Below are positions 6,545-10,584 of a DNA stretch of 10,584 nucleotides, piece after piece. Location of the stretch: positions 1-10,584 of the forward strand of contig JAUWOJ010000033.1 in NCBI GenBank assembly GCA_030612175.1. The letters run 5' to 3'. The notes under the pieces were generated by a model. It was not told the DNA's origin, made no database searches, and saw only the letters and a program-made list of their open reading frames with translations. The DNA comes from Candidatus Bipolaricaulota bacterium. GTDB lineage: Bacteria > Bipolaricaulota > Bipolaricaulia > UBA7950 > UBA9294. Position numbers and translations under genes: made by a program. The stretch's first letter is position 1. Every line of letters starts with the position of its first letter.

Positions 6545-7996
6545 ATGCGGAAACTTCTCATGACAACCGGCATTGTGGCAATGATGCTAACAATTGGCGT
6601 GCTAAGCTTTGCACAGGAGCAATCTACGCAACAAGCGATCGCGGTTTCGGGGCAAGAGGCCATTAAACTGGCAATTCAAGAGGTTGGCCCGGCCGTCGTA
6701 CGAATTGATGTAACTAGTAGGATTGATGTCGAGAACCCGTTTGGTAACTTTCTCAATGACCCATTCTTTCGTCGTTTTTTCAATGAACCCGAGGTTCCAC
6801 AACAGCAAGAACAACAAGCACTGGGATCTGGTGTGGCAATTGAGTACGGTGGAGAGCTTCTGATCCTGACAAATGCCCATGTTATTGATCGAGCAACAAC
6901 GATTCAAGTAACGGGGATTGATGGAGACAAGTGGGTTGCCCAGGCGATAGGAAGCGATTCAGAGCTCGACATCGCTGTACTCCGACTTGAAGGAGATACG
7001 GCTAACCTAGCTGTGGCGGAACTGGGTGATTCCTCCACCGTCGAGATCGGTGATTGGGCAATTGCCATTGGGAATCCGATAGGCCTGTCGTATACAGTTA
7101 CTATGGGAATCATTAGCGCGCTTAATCGTGATCTTCAGAAACCCAGCGGCATAGGGTACTACAATAACCTGATTCAAACTGACGCGGCAATCAATCCCGG
7201 TAACAGCGGCGGTCCATTGGTGAGTGCTGCTGGAGAGGTGATTGGGATCAATACTCTAATTGCTCGACAGTCGTCAACTGGAATTGCTATCGAAGGGATC
7301 AATTTCGCCATTTCCATCAACCCAATAAAGGACGTTCTTGGTCAGTTAGTCGCAACCGGAAAGGTAACTCGGGCCTACTTGGGTGTGTACATCCAGGACA
7401 TCAGCCCGGGACTGGAAAAGACCTTTGGCGTCGGCGCGGGTGAAGGAGTTCTTGTCTCTGACATCATTGCGGGGTCTCCAGCTGAGACCGCCGGAATCGA
7501 ATCCGGTGACATCATTACGAAAGTTGATGGCAAGCCTGTTCGATCGACCGAAGAACTTATCAATGAGATTTCATTCAAATCGGTTGGCGCAAGGGTTGAT
7601 TTGGAGATTGTTCGCCGGCAAGAGACATTCAATCTTGACGTCATCGTTACGGAGAAGCCAAGTGAAGAGGATCTCTATGGAGAAACCAGTCCTGAAGTAA
7701 GCAAGACGCAGGGCGCAGAGAAGTTTGGTATTACCGTTGGCCCAGTTACCTCTAGTATTGTCGAGCGCCTAGGATTGCATTCTACACAGGGAATCGTGAT
7801 AATGGAAATAGCGTTAGGGAGTAGAGCTTACTGGGCGGAGTTGGTGAAGGATGATATCATCCTAGAGATTAATCTTAGCCCGATTGCTTCGGTAGCTGAT
7901 TGGAATACAGCTGTGGGAGAGATGGATGAGGACTCTACTCCGATGTTCACCATCTTCCGCGACGGAATGACCAGATTCGTGACATTGACTGACTGA
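6545..7996 (+). CDS. htrA: HtrA/Deg-family periplasmic serine protease with two PDZ domains
   Basis: This is an envelope quality-control protease that degrades or refolds misfolded exported proteins. The ATG at 6545 gives a clean signal peptide (MRKLL, a hydrophobic core, and a cut near SFA-Q at residue 23), and it follows AAGGAGG (6530-6536). An in-frame ATG at 6521 with its own AAGGAG (6511-6516) would add 8 residues. The trypsin-like domain keeps its triad: H112 (TNAHV), D142 (ELDIAVL) and S221 (NPGNSGGPL). A Gln-rich flexible stretch near residues 85-92 sits before the catalytic core. PDZ1 spans about 275-373 (YLGV, then GSPAETAGI and GDIITKVDG). A more diverged PDZ2 spans about 393-483. 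The 483-residue length matches DegP/DegQ. Five tRNA genes begin 11 nt after its stop, with no terminator between. Confidence 0.95.
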   Translation: MRKLLMTTGIVAMMLTIGVLSFAQEQSTQQAIAVSGQEAIKLAIQEVGPAVVRIDVTSRIDVENPFGNFLNDPFFRRFFNEPEVPQQQEQQALGSGVAIEYGGELLILTNAHVIDRATTIQVTGIDGDKWVAQAIGSDSELDIAVLRLEGDTANLAVAELGDSSTVEIGDWAIAIGNPIGLSYTVTMGIISALNRDLQKPSGIGYYNNLIQTDAAINPGNSGGPLVSAAGEVIGINTLIARQSSTGIAIEGINFAISINPIKDVLGQLVATGKVTRAYLGVYIQDISPGLEKTFGVGAGEGVLVSDIIAGSPAETAGIESGDIITKVDGKPVRSTEELINEISFKSVGARVDLEIVRRQETFNLDVIVTEKPSEEDLYGETSPEVSKTQGAEKFGITVGPVTSSIVERLGLHSTQGIVIMEIALGSRAYWAELVKDDIILEINLSPIASVADWNTAVGEMDEDSTPMFTIFRDGMTRFVTLTD

Positions 7997-8007
7997 TCGG
8001 TGAAGTA

Positions 8008-8082
8008 CGGAGAGTGGCGCAGCTTGGTTAGCGCGCAGCGTTCGGGACGCTGAGGCCGCCGGTTCGAATCCGGCCTCTCCGA
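8008..8082 (+). tRNA. tRNA-Pro(CGG), CCA not encoded
   Basis: A full cloverleaf is present. The acceptor CGGAGAG pairs with CTCTCCG, the D stem is GCGC/GCGC, and the anticodon stem CAGCG/CGCTG holds the loop TTCGGGA (anticodon CGG, G37). The T arm is GCCGG-TTCGAAT-CCGGC and the discriminator is A. The next bases are TTA, so CCA must be added after transcription. It is the first gene of a five-tRNA cluster starting 11 nt after htrA. Confidence 0.95.
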
Positions 8083-8096
8083 TTAAACAGAAGTGC

Positions 8097-8167
8097 GCGG
8101 AAGTAGCCCAATGGTAGAGCTCTGGCCTTCCAAGCCAGTGATGCGGGTTCGATTCCCGTCTTCCGCT
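8097..8167 (+). tRNA. tRNA-Gly(TCC), CCA not encoded
   Basis: The acceptor GCGGAAG pairs with CTTCCGC. The anticodon stem CTGGC/GCCAG encloses CTTCCAA (anticodon TCC). The T arm is CGGG-TTCGATT-CCCG and the discriminator is U, usual for bacterial tRNA-Gly. The D stem has one C-A mismatch. It starts 14 nt after tRNA-Pro(CGG). Confidence 0.95.
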
Positions 8168-8180
8168 TAGATGGTAGGAT

Positions 8181-8253
8181 GCGCCCGTAGCTCAGTGGAC
8201 AGAGCAACGGCCTTCTAAGCCGTTGGCCGGAGGTTCGAATCCTCCCGGGCGTA
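8181..8253 (+). tRNA. tRNA-Arg(TCT), CCA not encoded
   Basis: The acceptor GCGCCCG pairs with CGGGCGT, making a G1-U72 wobble at the end, with discriminator A. The anticodon stem ACGGC/GCCGT encloses CTTCTAA (anticodon TCT, reading AGA/AGG). The T arm is GGAGG-TTCGAAT-CCTCC. CAT follows, so CCA is not encoded. Confidence 0.95.
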
Positions 8254-8265
8254 CATTATATGCGT

Positions 8266-8343
8266 GGGGAGCGTAGCGCAAGTGGTTAGCGCACCAGGTT
8301 GTGGTCCTGGGGGGTGCGGGTTCGAGTCCCGTCGCTCCTCCCA
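8266..8343 (+). tRNA. tRNA-His(GTG), CCA encoded
   Basis: The anticodon stem CCAGG/CCTGG encloses TTGTGGT (anticodon GTG). The acceptor GGGAGCG pairs with CGCTCCT. An extra 5' G at 8266 pairs with C73 (8340), the G(-1)-C73 identity pair of bacterial tRNA-His. CCA is encoded at 8341-8343. The T arm is GCGGG-TTCGAGT-CCCGT. Confidence 0.95.
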
Positions 8344-8359
8344 AATCTTCTTACAATAT

Positions 8360-8433
8360 GCGCCTGTAGCTCAACTGGATAGAGCATCGGTCTTCGGAAC
8401 CGGAGGTTGGGGGTTCGAGTCCCTTCAGGCGTA
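8360..8433 (+). tRNA. tRNA-Arg(TCG), CCA not encoded
   Basis: The acceptor GCGCCTG pairs with CAGGCGT, again ending in a G1-U72 wobble, with discriminator A. The anticodon stem TCGGT/ACCGG encloses CTTCGGA (anticodon TCG, reading CGA). The T arm is GGGGG-TTCGAGT-CCCTT. It is the last gene of the cluster; accessory DNA begins after it. Confidence 0.93.
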
Positions 8434-8588
8434 GCAAAGAGACGAACAACCTTTAGTGAGGGGAAATTGAGGCCCCGTCAGGCTAGTTTTAGGTGATTAT
8501 GAGGAACAGCTTCTCATTGTTAAACACAGTAAATATGTCCTTCGTATTGTATTAAAGCAATTCAGGTTAATCTCTTGCGATGGCCCTG

Positions 8589-8618
8589 TTGACAGACAAT
8601 TAAACCGCCGGTTACTAT
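8589..8618 (+). promoter_or_regulatory. Candidate sigma70-type promoter for the HNH gene
   Basis: A perfect -35, TTGACA at 8589-8594, is followed after 18 nt by TACTAT at 8613-8618 (4 of 6 to the -10). The start site would be near 8625, about 33 nt before the ATG at 8658. The rest of the 224-bp spacer (8434-8657) shows no gene, no clear terminator and no copy of a tRNA 3' end. Confidence 0.5.
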
Positions 8619-8657
8619 GTTGCAGGTTTGGAAGGTAATGATTGCTAAGCAAGGAAT

Positions 8658-9446
8658 ATGATCTACCTTGAAATGGCGCGAAACGAAGCCCATGGTGGTG
8701 GAACATGGGCATTCCAGAACTGTGTTTGGTCACCAACTCAAAAACGAGGTGGTGGCTCATGGCCATTCTGGACCAAGATCCTCCAGGTTAGACAAGGTGA
8801 CACCGTGCTTCACTTGCGCGGGGTAAGCCCCAATGCACACTTTGTCGGCTATTCGATTGCATCTGGCGACGGTTTCGAGACAACACGGCGCCCACCAGAT
8901 CCAAAGCAGTGGGGCTACGCGGAGAGATTCTACCGCGCAAGTCTCTCAGGATTCACCCCGTTTCACCAACGCGTGAATCTAACTGACCTGTTCTCTTCAC
9001 GGAGAACGGAGCTTGAAGAGTACTTCGACACAAATAAAGCACTCGGCTCAAGCAAATTGAATGTCTTCTTTGTCAGACAGGCGGGGCGTCTTCAGTGCCT
9101 CAATGGCGCTTACCTATCGGATATGGACGAGGCACTGCTAACTGCACTTTTCGGATCTGGCCGCCCTATCAACGCGCCACTCGATGGTTCAACCGTTGTT
9201 TCTGTTGAAACTGGTTCCCAGATATCCACGGTCCGCTCTCGTCTTGGACAGGCCAAGTTCTCCAGAGAGATTAAGAAGATGTATGGAAATCATTGCTGTT
9301 TCCCCGGATGTCAGGTGTCTGACTCTAGGTTCCTAGTAGGTTCTCACATTGCCAGATGGATTGACAATGAGGCTCTCCGAGGCCACATGGGCAACGGTCT
9401 TTGTTTCTGTCTTGTTCACGACAAAGCATTCTGGCGTGCCCCCTAA
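8658..9446 (+). pseudogene. HNH endonuclease gene truncated by an insertion sequence
   Basis: The reading frame codes for 262 residues, of which about 258 are native. Residues 1-100 form a conserved-looking N-terminal domain (EMARNEAHGGGTW, CVWSPT, then GDTVLHLRG and FVGYS). It resembles PUA/EVE-like nucleic-acid-recognition domains, but this is only a resemblance. Residues 205-258 are an HNH nuclease: cysteines near 213-218, H230 (GSHI), N246 (NGLC) and H254 (VHDKAF). The usual continuation after HDKAF is lost. At 9432 the sequence switches to the end of the IS3-family element, which supplies four foreign residues and a stop. ATG 8658 is fixed by an in-frame TAA at 8646; AAGGA precedes it with a short spacing. 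The catalytic residues survive, but the end of the HNH fold is missing, so activity is doubtful. The protein may be a modification-dependent restriction or other defence nuclease. Confidence 0.75.
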
Positions 9447-10345
9447 GCTTGTACCATCTGTAAGTAGAGATCTGGCTTCTTGTGGGTTTGTTGCTTCTGG
9501 TTCTTCCAACACTCGCGCCGTCGTCGATGTGACGAAGGCTGTCCACGTTCCAGTAACGGGATCCTTACCCCATCACGGAACTCCGTTGGTGTCAAGAAAC
9601 CTAGCCCGCTGTGCGGACGCTTCGTATTGTAGCGACTTCGCCATCGATCCGTCTTAATCTGGGCTTCCAGCATGCTGTGGAAGAGCTCACGGTTGAGACA
9701 CTCTCGACGAAGGATCGCGTTGAAGCTCTCCCCGTACGCGTTCTGCCAGGGACTCCCTGGATCAATGTGATGCGTCTTCACACTCTGTTTCATCAGCCAT
9801 TCTGTCAACTCCACCGCGACAAGTTCTGGGCCATTATCACTTCTCACGTACTCAGGTACACCACGATCGAGGATCAATGACTCAATGACTTCTTTCACCC
9901 GACTCGACGGGAGGTTACGTCCCACCACCACCGCCAATCCCTCGCGCGTGTACTCATCTTCGACGGTCAAGATCCGTAGCGGATGACCGTTCTCTGTCCG
10001 ATCATGCACGAAGTCGTACGTCCACACGTGATTGCGGTGGGTCGCTTCGATGGGGACCACCTCTCCGAGGTATCGTTTCCGCTTTCGCTTCCTTGGTTGT
10101 GTCAATCCTTGTTCTCTCCATACACGCTGGACTCGTTTGTGGTTGATCACCCGGCCTTCACGCCGCAAGTGTGCCCACGCTGTCCGGTAGCCAGCGGTCG
10201 GATCCTCTTTGGCAATCTCATGCAGCTTTGTTCCCAATCCATCGTCAACCCGCTCGATCGGCCTGTACCGGTAGCTTGAGCGAGGGATTCCGATCAGGTT
10301 GCAGCCGCGTCGTTCCGACACCGCTAGTTCCTTCATCTCTGCCAC
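9443..10345 (-). CDS. IS3-family transposase OrfB (DDE integrase catalytic domain)
   Basis: This is the catalytic half of the transposase, 300 residues from ATG 10345. In practice it is made as an OrfAB fusion: the frame is open upstream to the slippery site at 10375-10381. An HTH_21-like region lies at about residues 30-85 (AGYRTAWAHLRREG). The rve/DDE domain follows, with D111 (WTYDFV), D170 (RSDNGPE) and E206 (AYGESFNA). The last two are 35 residues apart, the classic DX35E. RPHSGLGFLTPTEF near the C-terminus is typical of the IS407 and IS3 groups. No stop or frameshift interrupts it, so the copy may be active. Confidence 0.93.
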   Translation of the reverse strand: MAEMKELAVSERRGCNLIGIPRSSYRYRPIERVDDGLGTKLHEIAKEDPTAGYRTAWAHLRREGRVINHKRVQRVWREQGLTQPRKRKRKRYLGEVVPIEATHRNHVWTYDFVHDRTENGHPLRILTVEDEYTREGLAVVVGRNLPSSRVKEVIESLILDRGVPEYVRSDNGPELVAVELTEWLMKQSVKTHHIDPGSPWQNAYGESFNAILRRECLNRELFHSMLEAQIKTDRWRSRYNTKRPHSGLGFLTPTEFRDGVRIPLLERGQPSSHRRRRECWKNQKQQTHKKPDLYLQMVQA

Positions 10346-10381
10346 ACAAGCTTGCCGCTGGTGTGGCTTCAGAACTTTTTT
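10341..10381 (-). promoter_or_regulatory. Programmed -1 frameshift signal (A6G plus stem-loop)
   Basis: On the minus strand the heptamer A-AAA-AAG (10381-10375) sits in the orfA frame just before TTC-TGA. Seven nt later GCCACAC (10367-10361) can pair with GTGTGGC (10347-10341) around a 13-nt loop. Slipping -1 joins orfA to the orfB frame, giving ...MAKK-VLKPHQRQA before the orfB ATG. This is the standard IS3-family arrangement. Confidence 0.85.
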
Positions 10382-10584
10382 GCCATTACCTCCTTCATCG
10401 CGTCGATCTCTACATCTCGATTGGCTAGAAGCTTCTTTAACCGGGCGTTCTCCTGCTTGAGCCGGCGATATTCTCGAACCTCGTCAACCCCCATCCCCCG
10501 AAACCGTTTCCGCCAGTTGTAGAATGTTGGTTCAGATATACCATGTTCCCTACATATTTCTGTGATCGTCTTATCGCCTTTGTC
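10369..10584 (-). CDS. IS3-family transposase OrfA (partial, 5' end outside window)
   Basis: This is the DNA-binding half of the transposase. The 71 visible residues run in from the window edge. They contain a helix-turn-helix of the transposase_8 type (ITEICREHGISEPTFYNW, then RFRGMGVDE). A short Leu-rich coiled coil (RRLKQENARLKKLLA) follows, as in other IS407-type OrfA proteins. About 15 to 20 N-terminal residues are probably missing beyond 10584. The stop codon (10369-10371) lies just after the A6G slippery site, so most ribosomes make OrfA and a fraction make OrfAB. Confidence 0.9.
   Translation of the reverse strand, partial: DKGDKTITEICREHGISEPTFYNWRKRFRGMGVDEVREYRRLKQENARLKKLLANRDVEIDAMKEVMAKKF

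Larger units (their letters stand above)
9432..10584 (-). mobile_element. IS3-family insertion sequence, IS407-like (partial, runs off window)
   Basis: The element's right end is placed at 9432, where TGGCGTGCCCCC begins. The TG terminus and G/C-rich inner end fit IS3-family inverted repeats, especially the IS407 group. The transposase stop lies 11 nt inside this end, as usual for the family. The HNH frame loses its family pattern at exactly this point. orfB is complete and orfA is cut by the window edge, so the left inverted repeat and target duplication are not visible. The bases next to the end are ATTC (9428-9431), the candidate 4-bp duplication. Confidence 0.85.

Noticed and set aside
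8460..8490. Possible terminator after the tRNA cluster (GGGG...CCCC then TTTT)
   Set aside because: Only 4 bp pair, with a 9-nt loop, and the T-run is 15 nt away. Too weak to call.
8471..8638. A 55-codon open frame in the spacer after the tRNA cluster
   Set aside because: It has no ATG, GTG or TTG, its product is not recognisable, and the HNH promoter candidate lies inside it. It could be a gene remnant but there is no support.
8434..8657. Search for an attachment-site copy of a tRNA 3' end or a CRISPR array
   Set aside because: No repeat of the tRNA-Arg 3' end and no regularly spaced repeats were seen here or elsewhere in the window.
8497..8766. Minus-strand 89-codon frame overlapping the HNH gene start
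   Set aside because: No family pattern, and it overlaps the conserved N-terminus of the HNH protein and its promoter candidate.

Overview
The window comes from a bacterial chromosome of roughly 50% GC, probably an uncultured or candidate-phylum diderm. Several exported proteins carry signal peptidase I-type signals rather than lipoprotein boxes, including the solute-binding protein, the nuclease and HtrA. That fits a periplasm, but I cannot name the phylum from sequence alone. Two of the six tRNA genes encode the 3' CCA and four do not, so the host must have a CCA-adding enzyme.

Layout. (1) Bases 1-5299 hold a plus-strand operon-like run: a possible 3' end of an upstream gene, an inner-membrane sugar-type ABC permease (MalG/UgpE type), an exported solute-binding protein (UgpB/MalE type), a 13-bp hairpin, and a second permease (MalF/UgpA type). 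Two exported phosphodiester/phosphate hydrolases follow: a thermonuclease (SNase)-family protein and a calcineurin-like/purple-acid-phosphatase-like enzyme. The last three genes overlap at their stop/start codons, so they look translationally coupled. No ATPase subunit is present. (2) A minus-strand tRNA-Pro(GGG) abuts the end of the phosphatase gene. (3) A minus-strand PP-loop tRNA-thiolation-type protein is divergent from (4) a plus-strand HtrA/Deg periplasmic serine protease. (5) A plus-strand cluster of five tRNAs (Pro-CGG, Gly-TCC, Arg-TCT, His-GTG, Arg-TCG) starts 11 nt after htrA. (6) Beyond the tRNAs lies accessory DNA: a 224-bp spacer with a strong promoter candidate and a phage-T3-promoter-like motif, then an HNH endonuclease gene cut off by an insertion sequence. 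(7) The IS3-family element (IS407-like) is on the minus strand. Its orfB is complete, its orfA runs off the window, and it has a clear A6G programmed frameshift signal with a downstream stem-loop.

How the genes may work together. The most interesting idea is that the first operon is a nutrient-scavenging system: a secreted nuclease cuts nucleic acid, a secreted phosphatase removes phosphate, and a UgpB-like ABC importer takes up the product. The gene adjacency and coupling are visible in the sequence; the shared substrate is inference. The end of the window looks like a tRNA-linked insertion hot spot in which a possible defence nuclease was broken by an IS.
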